Part shown: positions 25,374 through 35,300 of the stretch, one piece after another
Numbering within the stretch: position 1 is the first letter of the stretch
Layout: each line of letters begins with the position of its first letter
Source: Actinoplanes nipponensis
GTDB lineage: Bacteria > Actinomycetota > Actinomycetes > Mycobacteriales > Micromonosporaceae
NCBI RefSeq assembly: GCF_016862275.1
Contig: NZ_BOMQ01000052.1
Location: 85,787 to 149,786 of the forward strand
DNA: 64,000 nt
Direction of reading: 5' to 3'
Position numbers and translations under genes: made by a program
The notes under the pieces: model-generated
Databases searched by the model: none
What the model saw: the letters and a program-made list of their open reading frames with translations, nothing else
What the model was told of the DNA's origin: nothing

Positions 25374-27215
25374 TCAGCGCCGGGCGGCGGCGTGCTTGCT
25401 GCGGTACATGGCCTCGTCGGCGCGGCGCAGCAGGGCTTCCGGGTCGGTCCCGGCGCCGGTCACCGCGCCGATGCTGGCGCCGATGGTGAGGCGGTGGCCG
25501 TCCACCTCGACCGGCTCGGCCAGCGCGGCCCGGAACTCCTCGGCCACCCGGGCGGCGGCGGCCGCGTCGGCGCCGGGCAGCAGGGCCGCGAACTCGTCGC
25601 CGCCGAGCCGGGCCGCCACCGCCCCGGCCGGCAGGGCCGCGGACAGCCGCTCGGCCACCCGGACCAGCACCGCGTCGCCGGCGTGGTGGCCGTACGTGTC
25701 GTTGATCGGTTTGAACCCGTCGAGGTCGATGTGCAGCAGCGCGACGCCCCCGGCCAGCGCGGCGGCCAGCCGCCGGCCGAACAGCACCCGGTTCGCCAGG
25801 CCGGTGAGCGCGTCGTGGGTGGCCTCGTGCCGGAGCCGGTCCTGCAGCTCGCGGGAGTCGGTCACGTCGCGGGCGTTGCTGACCACCGCGCCGACGCTGG
25901 GCTCGTGGGTCAGGTTGCGGCTGGTCACCTCCAGCCAGCGCCAGCCGCCGGCGCCGTGCCGGTAGCGGGCCTGGTAGGTGTAGGTGGACCCGGGGGCGGC
26001 CATCAGCCGCTGCAGGTCGGGCAGGATCGCCGGCAGGTCGTCGGGGTGGATCAGGGTGAGCACCCGCACGCCGAGCAGCTCGCCGGGCTCGTAGCCGAGC
26101 ATCCGGGTGGCCGGGGTCAGGTAGGTCATGGCGCCGGTGTGGTCGATCAGCGAGGTGATGTCGGTCGAGTACTCCAGCAGCAGCCGGACCCGTTCCTCCT
26201 GCCGGCGCAGCGTGCGCAGGCCGGCCTCGGACCGCCGGACCAGCGACTCGTTCTCGGCGAAGGTGATGAGCTGCCGGCTGACCACGATCGCGGTGATCAC
26301 GAGCAGGCCGCCGAGGGCGACCAGCGCGGTGCGGCTCAGGCCGGCCGGCAGCACGGCCGGCAGGAGGGCGAAGACGAGCCCGAGCATGGCGTACGGCAGC
26401 ACGCTGTAGGAGCGCGGCCGGCGCGGCGGCCGGCTCGCGGTCACCCGCTCGCCGAGCTCCTGCAACCGCGGACCGGCGCTGATCAGCGCGACGGCGGCCA
26501 CCTGCAGGGCGAGCGGGATCCGCCACGAGGTGGCCGCCGGCAGCACCGCTCCCTGCAGGCACTGCAGCACCGCGGCCGCGACGATCGGGGCGGCCGCCAC
26601 CGAGGAGATCGGGCTGTGCCCGCCCGCGATGAGCCGGGTGACGGCGAAGGTGAGCGCGGCGCCGATGACGACCGCGGCCAGGGCGGCGCCGGCGCCGGCG
26701 CCGTACGCCGCCGAGCGGTCGGTCATGAACCAGATGGCCACGACCGCGGCGGTGACCACGGCCGTGGTGTCCAGCAGGTAGCGCACCCGGGCCCGGCCGG
26801 GTGCGGGCGGCCGCGGGTGGGTGACGACGGCGGCCGCCAGCACGGCGACCCCGGCGAGCACGAACACCGTCTGGAAGCGGCCGGTGGCCACGGCGGCGGC
26901 GTCCGGGTGGCGCAGCGCGGTGGCGAGCCGGCCGAGCTGGCCGATCAGCAGGAGGACGCCGGTGCCGGCCAGCGCGCGCCAGAAGCGGCGGTCGGCGGCG
27001 GCGCGTCCCGGCCGGTTCGCCAGCCGCAGGGCCCCGGCCACCAGCACGAGGTTGAGCGGCGGCCCGAGCCAGGCGCGGACCAGCACGTGCGTCTCGACGC
27101 CGCCGGGCCCGGCCAGCAGCCAGCCGACCGCGGCCAGCACCGTGCCGGCCAGGGCGAGCAGCACCGGATCGGTCGCGGCCGCGCGGGGCAGCGTGGTGGA
27201 CCTGGCGGGCGGCAT
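25374..27215 (-). CDS. Membrane PAS-GGDEF diguanylate cyclase
   Basis: 613 aa. About nine hydrophobic segments fill residues 15-325, resembling an integral-membrane sensor. They are followed by a short coiled coil, a PAS/PAC domain (about 350-455; TRMLGYEPGELLG, HPDDLPAI), and a GGDEF domain with an intact RLGGDEFAALLPG motif and the Asp of HIDLDGF. It should make c-di-GMP from two GTP. The inhibitory RxxD site five residues before GGDEF is absent, so feedback inhibition is not expected. There is no EAL domain. Start: adjacent GTG and ATG; the ATG at 27215 has the better spacing from GGAGG. Confidence 0.88.
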   Translation of the reverse strand: MPPARSTTLPRAAATDPVLLALAGTVLAAVGWLLAGPGGVETHVLVRAWLGPPLNLVLVAGALRLANRPGRAAADRRFWRALAGTGVLLLIGQLGRLATALRHPDAAAVATGRFQTVFVLAGVAVLAAAVVTHPRPPAPGRARVRYLLDTTAVVTAAVVAIWFMTDRSAAYGAGAGAALAAVVIGAALTFAVTRLIAGGHSPISSVAAAPIVAAAVLQCLQGAVLPAATSWRIPLALQVAAVALISAGPRLQELGERVTASRPPRRPRSYSVLPYAMLGLVFALLPAVLPAGLSRTALVALGGLLVITAIVVSRQLITFAENESLVRRSEAGLRTLRRQEERVRLLLEYSTDITSLIDHTGAMTYLTPATRMLGYEPGELLGVRVLTLIHPDDLPAILPDLQRLMAAPGSTYTYQARYRHGAGGWRWLEVTSRNLTHEPSVGAVVSNARDVTDSRELQDRLRHEATHDALTGLANRVLFGRRLAAALAGGVALLHIDLDGFKPINDTYGHHAGDAVLVRVAERLSAALPAGAVAARLGGDEFAALLPGADAAAAARVAEEFRAALAEPVEVDGHRLTIGASIGAVTGAGTDPEALLRRADEAMYRSKHAAARR

Positions 27216-27342
27216 CACGGTCCTCCTGCGGGCGTTCGGGCACGGCCACGGCCGCGCTGTGCCTTCCCACTACACCGGTCGGGGGTAGCCGGCGGGGTGC
27301 GCGCCGGTGGACTCTCCGGTGCGCCGGATATCCGCGGTTTTA

Positions 27343-27361
27343 CGGTTAGCTTTCTTAACCG
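27343..27361. promoter_or_regulatory. Inverted repeat upstream of the alpha-glucoside importer
   Basis: CGGTTA-gctttct-TAACCG is a perfect 6-bp inverted repeat in an unusually A/T-rich stretch, about 155 bp before the binding-protein gene. It may be an operator; no known motif matched by eye. Confidence 0.35.
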
Positions 27362-27482
27362 TTTAAGGTCTCCCCAGGCCCGGTGCCGAATCGTTACTCG
27401 GTTGATCAAGCGGAAACATTGCGAAAGCGCCCGTCCCCCTCTTGACTGGCTTGCGGGGGAACCGGAGACGGTGACGGTGATG

Positions 27483-27498
27483 TCACGCCCCGGCGTGA
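27483..27498. promoter_or_regulatory. Inverted repeat just before the importer start
   Basis: TCACGCC-cc-GGCGTGA is a perfect 7-bp inverted repeat ending 18 bp before the ATG at 27517 and abutting the ribosome binding site (AGGGAGA). It could be a repressor site or an RNA hairpin affecting translation. A TTGACT lies at about 27442 but has no convincing -10 partner. Confidence 0.45.
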
Positions 27499-27516
27499 TG
27501 TGAGATAGGGAGACGC

Positions 27517-28881
27517 ATGTTCGGTCCAACCAGAAGCCCGCGCTTTCGGAGCGCGCTCGCCGGTACGCTGGGCGTCGGCCTGGTGTTCGGTCTGGCCGCT
27601 TGCGGCGGCAGTGACGACTCGGACGACGATTCCAACACGGCTGCGCAGTCCATCGACTGCGCCCAGTTCAGCTCGTTCGGAGACCTGAAGGGCAAGACGG
27701 TCTCCGTCTACACGGGCATCGTGACGCCCGAGGACACGGCTTACAAGGAGTCGTACAAGCCGTTCGAGCAGTGCACGGGCGTGACCATCAAGTACGAGGG
27801 TGACAAGTCCTTCGAGACCCAGATCCTCGTGCGCGCCAAGGCGGGCAACCCGCCGGACCTGGCCATCGTGCCGCAGCCCGGCCTGCTCAAGCAGCTCGTG
27901 GCGACCGGCAAGGCCGTCGAGGCGCCGGCCGAGGTCGCGGCCAACGTCGACAAGTTCTGGGACAAGAACTGGAAGGAGTACGCGACCGTCGACGGCAAGT
28001 TCTACGGCGCGCCCTCCGGCGCCAGCGTCAAGTCGCTGGTGTGGTACTCGCCGAGCGAGTTCAAGGACGCCGGCTACAAGGTGCCCACGACGCTCGACGA
28101 GCTCAAGACGCTGACCGACAAGATGGTCGCGGACAAGAAGAAGCCGTGGTGCGCGGGCATCAGCAGCGGTGAGGCGACCGGCTGGCCGCTCACCGACTGG
28201 CACGAGGACATGATGCTCCGGCTGTCCGGCCCGGAGACGTTCGACAAGTGGGTCAACCACGAGATCCCGTTCAACGGCCCCGAGTCCACGGCGGCGCTGG
28301 ACGCGGTCGGCGCGTACCTGAAGAACCCGGCGTACGTCAACGGCGGCCTGGGCGACGTCAAGAGCATCGCCACGACCACCTTCCAGGACGGCGGCCTGCC
28401 GATCCTGGACGGCACCTGCTCGCTGCACCGCCAGGCCAGCTTCTACGCGGCGAACTTCCCGAAGGACGCGAAGGTGGCCGAGGACGGCGACGTCTTCGCG
28501 TTCTACCTGCCGGGCAAGACCGCCACGGAGAAGCCGGTGCTCGGCGGCGGCGAGTTCAACGTGGCGTTCGCGGACCGTCCGGAGGTCAAGGCCTTCCAGA
28601 CGTACCTGTCGACCGACACCTGGGCGAACATCAAGGCCAAGGGCTCGCAGGGCTGGGTCAGCGCCAACAAGAAGCTCGACCCGAACAACCTGAGCAACCC
28701 GATCGACAAGCTGGCCGCGACGATCCTGCTCGACCCGAACACGGTCTTCCGCTTCGACGGCTCGGACCAGATGCCGGCCGCCGTGGGCTCCAACGCCTAC
28801 TGGAAGCAGGCGACGAGCTGGATCACCGGACAGGACACCAAGACGACGGTGGACAACATCGAGAAGGCTTGGCCCAAGTGA
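27517..28881 (+). CDS. aglE: Alpha-glucoside-type ABC transporter binding lipoprotein (AglE-like)
   Basis: 454 aa family-1 solute-binding protein. The signal peptide ends in the lipobox GLAAC with C29 as the lipidated residue, followed by an acidic linker rich in Asp/Ser. The mature part has the sugar-binding fold with YTGIVTPEDTAYKESYKPFEQCTGV near the start. The sequence and the gene order binding protein-permease-permease fit the AglEFG alpha-glucoside (maltose/trehalose/sucrose-like) importers. It captures sugar outside the membrane and hands it to the permeases encoded next. It lies in a stretch with no ATPase or glucosidase gene, unlike classic aglEFGA loci. Confidence 0.85.
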   Translation: MFGPTRSPRFRSALAGTLGVGLVFGLAACGGSDDSDDDSNTAAQSIDCAQFSSFGDLKGKTVSVYTGIVTPEDTAYKESYKPFEQCTGVTIKYEGDKSFETQILVRAKAGNPPDLAIVPQPGLLKQLVATGKAVEAPAEVAANVDKFWDKNWKEYATVDGKFYGAPSGASVKSLVWYSPSEFKDAGYKVPTTLDELKTLTDKMVADKKKPWCAGISSGEATGWPLTDWHEDMMLRLSGPETFDKWVNHEIPFNGPESTAALDAVGAYLKNPAYVNGGLGDVKSIATTTFQDGGLPILDGTCSLHRQASFYAANFPKDAKVAEDGDVFAFYLPGKTATEKPVLGGGEFNVAFADRPEVKAFQTYLSTDTWANIKAKGSQGWVSANKKLDPNNLSNPIDKLAATILLDPNTVFRFDGSDQMPAAVGSNAYWKQATSWITGQDTKTTVDNIEKAWPK

Positions 28882-28955
28882 TCTGAATCTTCACCTTCGG
28901 GGCCGGTCGCCGCATGGCGACCGGCCCCACCGCTCTCCGAGGAGGTACGGGTCGC

Positions 28956-29939
28956 GTGTTCGACACCGCCGAGACGACCGCCGAGAAGTTCACGCAGATG
29001 TTCGCTGCGATCCTTCTCTTCGCCGCGGTCGTGGGCATCATCCTGTTCATCGCGGGGCGCTTCGGCGGCCGCCGCGGTGACAAAATCGTCGCCTATTCCT
29101 ATCTCGCCCCGACGCTCATCATGCTGCTCGTCGGGTTGGTCTACCCCGGTATGCGCACCATCTACCAGTCGTTCTTCGACGCGGCGGGTAGCGCCTTCAT
29201 CGGCCTCGACAACTACAAGACGATCTTCACCGACACCGATCAGCTGACCGTGCTGCGCAACACCGTCTTCTGGGTCGTGGTGACGCCGTTCGTGGCCACC
29301 GCGGTCGGCCTGCTCTACGCCATCCTGGTGGACAAGGCCAAGATGGAGTCGTTCGCCAAGGCGCTGATCTTCCTGCCCATGGCGATCTCGTTCGTGGGTG
29401 CGTCGATCATCTGGAAGTTCGTCTACGAGTTCCGCCCGGACCAGGGCAACGTCAAGCAGATCGGCCTGCTCAACCAGGTGCTGGTCTGGCTCGGCGGCAG
29501 CCCGCAGCAGTGGCTGGTGGACTCGCCGCTGAACACCTTCCTGCTAATCGTGGTCATGATCTGGATCCAGGCCGGCTTCGCGATGACCGTGCTGTCCGCG
29601 GCGATCAAGGCCATCCCGGACGACATCATCGAGGCCGCGCGGCTCGACGGCGTCACGCCGTGGGGCATGTTCCGCTTCGTGACCCTGCCGGCCATCCGCC
29701 CGGCGGTGGTGGTCGTGCTGACCACCATCGGCATCGGCACGCTGAAGGTCTTCGACATCGTGCGCACCATGACCGGCGGTCAGTTCAACACCAGCGTCAT
29801 CGCCAACGAGTTCTACAGCCAGAGCTTCCGCAGCGACAACCAGGGCCTCGGCTCCGCGCTCGCGGTGCTGCTGTTCGTGCTGGTCATCCCGATCGTCGCC
29901 TACAACATCCGGCAGATCCGCAGTTCGGAGGCGCTATGA
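28956..29939 (+). CDS. aglF: Alpha-glucoside ABC transporter permease (AglF-like)
   Basis: 327 aa inner-membrane permease of the MalF type. The GTG at 28956 was chosen because GGAGG precedes it by 10 nt; the upstream ATG at 28914 lacks a site. Helices include LFAAVVGIILFIAG, YLAPTLIMLLVGLVYPG and several more. The EAA loop that contacts the ATPase reads EAARLDGVTPWGMFRFVTLP (about 225-244). It is preceded by the binding protein and overlaps the second permease as ATGA, so the subunits are co-translated. Confidence 0.88.
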   Translation: MFDTAETTAEKFTQMFAAILLFAAVVGIILFIAGRFGGRRGDKIVAYSYLAPTLIMLLVGLVYPGMRTIYQSFFDAAGSAFIGLDNYKTIFTDTDQLTVLRNTVFWVVVTPFVATAVGLLYAILVDKAKMESFAKALIFLPMAISFVGASIIWKFVYEFRPDQGNVKQIGLLNQVLVWLGGSPQQWLVDSPLNTFLLIVVMIWIQAGFAMTVLSAAIKAIPDDIIEAARLDGVTPWGMFRFVTLPAIRPAVVVVLTTIGIGTLKVFDIVRTMTGGQFNTSVIANEFYSQSFRSDNQGLGSALAVLLFVLVIPIVAYNIRQIRSSEAL

Positions 29940-30850
29940 CGACCGTGACCCCGGTGACCACCACACCCGCGCTGGTGGCCGACCAGCCGTCGGCGGCCGC
30001 GGTCGCCAAGAAGAAGCTGACCTCGCCCTGGGCCTCGCTCGCGGCGATCGTCATCGCGGTGCTCTGGACGCTGCCGACGTTCGGATTGCTGGTGTCGTCG
30101 TTCCGCCCCGAACGGGCGATCAAGACGACGGGCTGGTGGACGTTCTTCACCGACCCGACGGTGACGCTGGACAACTACAAGACGGTGCTGGACTCGGAGA
30201 ACGGCGCCGGTCTGGGCTCGTTCTTCGTGAACTCGCTGGTGATCACCATCCCCTCGGTGATCATCCCGATGAGCCTGGCCTGCCTGGCGGCGTACGCGTT
30301 CGCCTGGATCAAGTTCCCCGGCCGCAACGTCCTGTTCCTGGCCATCTTCGCCCTGCAGATCGTGCCGCTGCAGGTGACCCTGATCCCGCTGCTCACGCTC
30401 TACGTGGACGCGGGGCTGGCCAACACGTTCTGGACCATCTGGATCTCGCACTCGATCTTCGGGCTGCCGCTGGCCATCTACCTGCTGCACAACTTCATGC
30501 GGGAGATCCCGGCCACCCTGCTCGAGGCGGCCCGGGTGGACGGGGCCGGACACGTGTCGATCTTCTTCCGGGTGCTGTTGCCGCTGCTGCGGCCGGCCCT
30601 GGCCGCGTTCGGCATCTTCCAGTTCCTCTGGGTGTGGAACGACCTGCTGGTCGCGCTGACCTTCGCGGGCGGCGGCGGCGCCGTCGCCCCGATCACCGTG
30701 GCGCTGGCCAACCTCAGCGGCACCCGGGGCACGGCCTGGCACCTGCTCTCCGCGGGCGCCTTCGTGTCGATCCTGGTCCCGGTGACGATCTTCCTGCTGC
30801 TCCAGCGGTACTTCGTCCGCGGCCTGCTCGCGGGCAGCGTCAAGGGCTGA
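29936..30850 (+). CDS. aglG: Alpha-glucoside ABC transporter permease (AglG-like)
   Basis: 304 aa MalG-type permease with about six helices. The N-terminal ~30 residues are a Thr/Ala/Lys-rich cytoplasmic leader before the first helix (SLAAIVIAVLWTLPTFGLLVSSF). The EAA loop is EAARVDGAGHVSIFFRVLLP. It begins inside the stop of the previous gene (ATGA) and ends the operon; a strong hairpin follows 17 bp after the stop. The energising ATPase must be supplied from elsewhere, as with shared MsiK-type ATPases in actinomycetes. Confidence 0.88.
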   Translation: MTTVTPVTTTPALVADQPSAAAVAKKKLTSPWASLAAIVIAVLWTLPTFGLLVSSFRPERAIKTTGWWTFFTDPTVTLDNYKTVLDSENGAGLGSFFVNSLVITIPSVIIPMSLACLAAYAFAWIKFPGRNVLFLAIFALQIVPLQVTLIPLLTLYVDAGLANTFWTIWISHSIFGLPLAIYLLHNFMREIPATLLEAARVDGAGHVSIFFRVLLPLLRPALAAFGIFQFLWVWNDLLVALTFAGGGGAVAPITVALANLSGTRGTAWHLLSAGAFVSILVPVTIFLLLQRYFVRGLLAGSVKG

Positions 30851-30867
30851 CCCGCCCGGCTCGGCGA

Positions 30868-30899
30868 GGGCCCGGTACCGCTGCGGCGGTACCGGGCCC
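30868..30899 (+). terminator. Strong hairpin ending the alpha-glucoside importer operon
   Basis: GGGCCCGGTACCG-ctgcgg-CGGTACCGGGCCC is a perfect 13-bp stem with a 6-nt loop starting 17 bp after the permease stop. It has no T-run, as is usual in this background. Confidence 0.85.
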
Positions 30900-30928
30900 C
30901 TGTCGTACCCGGCACCTATGGTCGGGCG

Positions 30929-32002
30929 ATGACCGTGCACAGGCTGTCGCGCGCCGACGCCCGCCGGCTGGCCGTACGGGCCCAGCTGCTGGACGCCCGC
31001 GCCCCGGGCGGGATGGTCGACGTGGTGCGCCGGCTGACCCAGCTGCAGAACGACCCGGCCACCGCCGTCGCGCCCAGCGCCGAGCTGGTGCTGTGGAGCC
31101 GGCTGGGCTCGTCGTGGGCGCCGCGGCAGCTGCGCGACGCCCTCGCCGAGCAGACCCTGCTGGAGCTGCACGGCATGATCCTGCCGCCGGAGGACATCGC
31201 GCTGCACCGGGCGGAGATGGCCGAGTGGCCCGGGCGCCCGCCGCTGCGGGAATGGCAGGAGGACGTGCGGGAGTGGGTGGACGCCAACCGCGGCTGCCGG
31301 CTCGACATCCTGCACCGGTTGCGCGCGGACGGCCCGCTGACCAGCCGCGAGCTGCCGGACACCTGCGAGATCCCGTGGCGCTCGTCGGGCTGGAACGACA
31401 ACCGCAACGTCGCCCGCATGATCGGCTTCCTGGTCCAGCGGGGCGAGGTGGCGGCGGCCGGCCGGCGCGGCCCCGACCGCCTGTGGGACCTGGCCGACCG
31501 CGTCTACCCCGACGAGGTGGTGCCGTACGAGGAGGCGATGCGCATCCGCGACGAGCGCCGGCTGAGCGCCCTGGGCCTCGCCCGCGTCCGCCCGCCGGCG
31601 ACGCCCGGGGAGCCGGCCACGGTGGAGGGCCTCAGGGGCCGCTGGCGGGTCGATCCCGCGCAGCTGGACCGGCCGTTCACCGGCCGCACCGCGCTGCTGT
31701 CCCCGCTCGACCGCCTGGTCTTCGACCGCCGCCGGATGACCGAGCTGTTCGAGTACGACTACCAGCTGGAGATGTTCAAGCCGGCCGCCCGGCGCCGCTG
31801 GGGCTACTGGGCGCTGCCGATCCTGCACGGCGACCGGCTGGTGGGCAAGCTCGACGCCGCGGCCGACCGCCGGGCCGGGGTGTTCCGGGTGCACGCCGTC
31901 CACGAGGACGTCCCGTTCACCCGGGCGATGACGGCCGCGGTGCGGCACGAGGTGACCGAGCTGGCCGCCTGGCTCGGCCTCGACCTCGTGCTGCCGCCGT
32001 GA
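30929..32002 (+). CDS. YcaQ/AlkZ-like winged-helix DNA glycosylase family protein (HTH_42)
   Basis: 357 aa. YcaQ/AlkZ proteins are DNA glycosylases built of tandem winged helices; they repair alkylated or crosslinked bases, and some protect producers from their own genotoxic antibiotics. The N-terminal catalytic area reads LTQLQNDPATAVAPSAELVLWSRLG. In YcaQ the pair Gln and Asp is separated by a hydrophobic residue (Q-phi-D); here it is Q-N-D. The later core (LSPLDRLVFDRRRMTELFEYDY) and the C-terminal beta barrel (GDRLVGKLDAAADR) are typical. The ATG is 6 nt after TATGGT (30917-30922), indicating a leaderless transcript. Activity is inferred from family membership only. Confidence 0.8.
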   Translation: MTVHRLSRADARRLAVRAQLLDARAPGGMVDVVRRLTQLQNDPATAVAPSAELVLWSRLGSSWAPRQLRDALAEQTLLELHGMILPPEDIALHRAEMAEWPGRPPLREWQEDVREWVDANRGCRLDILHRLRADGPLTSRELPDTCEIPWRSSGWNDNRNVARMIGFLVQRGEVAAAGRRGPDRLWDLADRVYPDEVVPYEEAMRIRDERRLSALGLARVRPPATPGEPATVEGLRGRWRVDPAQLDRPFTGRTALLSPLDRLVFDRRRMTELFEYDYQLEMFKPAARRRWGYWALPILHGDRLVGKLDAAADRRAGVFRVHAVHEDVPFTRAMTAAVRHEVTELAAWLGLDLVLPP

Positions 32003-32021
32003 CCGTCCGCCGCGGGTGGGC

Positions 32022-34448
<2,427 letters not shown>

Positions 34449-34518
34449 GGCTGTGGTCCCTCCCGACGGTGGTCCGTCCCTCGACGGTCTCACGGGGAGT
34501 ATCTCCGATCGGCGGAAA

Positions 34519-34547
34519 CGCCCCGCTCCGCGGTGCGGAACGGGGCG
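34519..34547 (-). terminator. Hairpin downstream of the DUF5666-like gene
   Basis: CGCCCCG-c-TCCGC-ggt-GCGGA-a-CGGGGCG is a 12-bp stem with one mismatch and a 3-nt loop, 34 bp after the stop of the secreted protein and upstream of glgP on the same strand. It probably insulates the two genes. Confidence 0.7.
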
Positions 34548-34580
34548 ATTCACGGCTTTAGCCGACAATCGGCGGGCGGA

Positions 34581-35192
34581 TCAGACCTCCGGGTTCACCG
34601 TGGGCTCGGCGGTGGGCTCGGCGGTGGGCTCGGCGGTGGGCTCGTCGCTGGGGTCGTCGCTGGGGTCCTCGGCCGGCTCGGTGCTGCTGCTCGGCGTGGG
34701 CTCGACCGACGGGGTGGGCTCGACGGACGGCGTGGGGGTGGGCTCGACGCTGGGGGCCGGGCTGGGCGTGACCGCGGGGCGCTTCTGCGAGACCTCGACG
34801 CCCTTGGCCGTGTAGACGCCCGCGCTGCGGGTGCCGGTGACGGTGATCCGCGCGCCGACGGTGACGGCCTGCAGGGTGGCCCGCTTGCCGTTGACCCGGA
34901 GGCGCACGGCGCCCGGCACGGTGACGGTGACCGTCTGCCTGCGGACGTCCTTGGTGCCGCCCGTGGCGAGCAGCGTCACGGTGCCGGCGGCGGGGTCCAC
35001 GGCGGTGACCTTGCCGGTCGCGGCGAACGGCGTCCGGACCGCCTTCTTGGTCTTGGCCGGCTTCGGGGTGGCCTTCTGGACGGTGCCCGGCTTGGCGGCC
35101 GGCTGGGCGTAGGCGACCGCGGCGGTGGAGACGGCGGGAACGACGATCCCGGCGGTCATGAGGGCGGCGACAACGGTACGACGCAGACGCAT
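34581..35192 (-). CDS. Small secreted protein with DUF5666-like core and Pro/Glu/Thr/Ser tail
   Basis: 203 aa. The signal peptide (RRTVVAALMTAGIVVPAV, cleavage after AYA) is followed by a Lys/Pro-rich linker. A small beta domain (about 55-130) follows with FAATGKVTAVDPAAGTVTL and GARITVTGTRSAGVYTAKGV, resembling DUF5666 OB-like folds. The last 60 residues are EPTPS, EPSD and EPTA repeats encoded by short near-identical units, likely a cell-wall-spanning or extracellular spacer. There is no sortase signal at the end. Function unknown. Confidence 0.7.
   Translation of the reverse strand: MRLRRTVVAALMTAGIVVPAVSTAAVAYAQPAAKPGTVQKATPKPAKTKKAVRTPFAATGKVTAVDPAAGTVTLLATGGTKDVRRQTVTVTVPGAVRLRVNGKRATLQAVTVGARITVTGTRSAGVYTAKGVEVSQKRPAVTPSPAPSVEPTPTPSVEPTPSVEPTPSSSTEPAEDPSDDPSDEPTAEPTAEPTAEPTVNPEV
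34603..34690. repeat. Short tandem repeats encoding the Glu-Pro-Thr/Ser tail
   Basis: The 12-bp unit gtgggctcggcg occurs about three times in tandem and then degenerates into tcgctggggtcg variants. It encodes EPTA/EPSD repeats of the secreted protein, so copy number may vary between strains. Confidence 0.7.
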
Positions 35193-35300
35193 CGGGAGAT
35201 CTCCTTGTTCGGGGGCGTGATGTCATCGTCGGCGCGGCGGGGTGCGAACAGGGGCGCGGGCCGGTTGCGGGCCGGTTGCGGGCGCCCTCCCGCCGGCGGG

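Noticed and set aside
34603..34690. Short regular repeats as a possible CRISPR array
   Set aside because: The units are only 12 bp with no unique spacers and encode an EPTA/EPSD protein tail.
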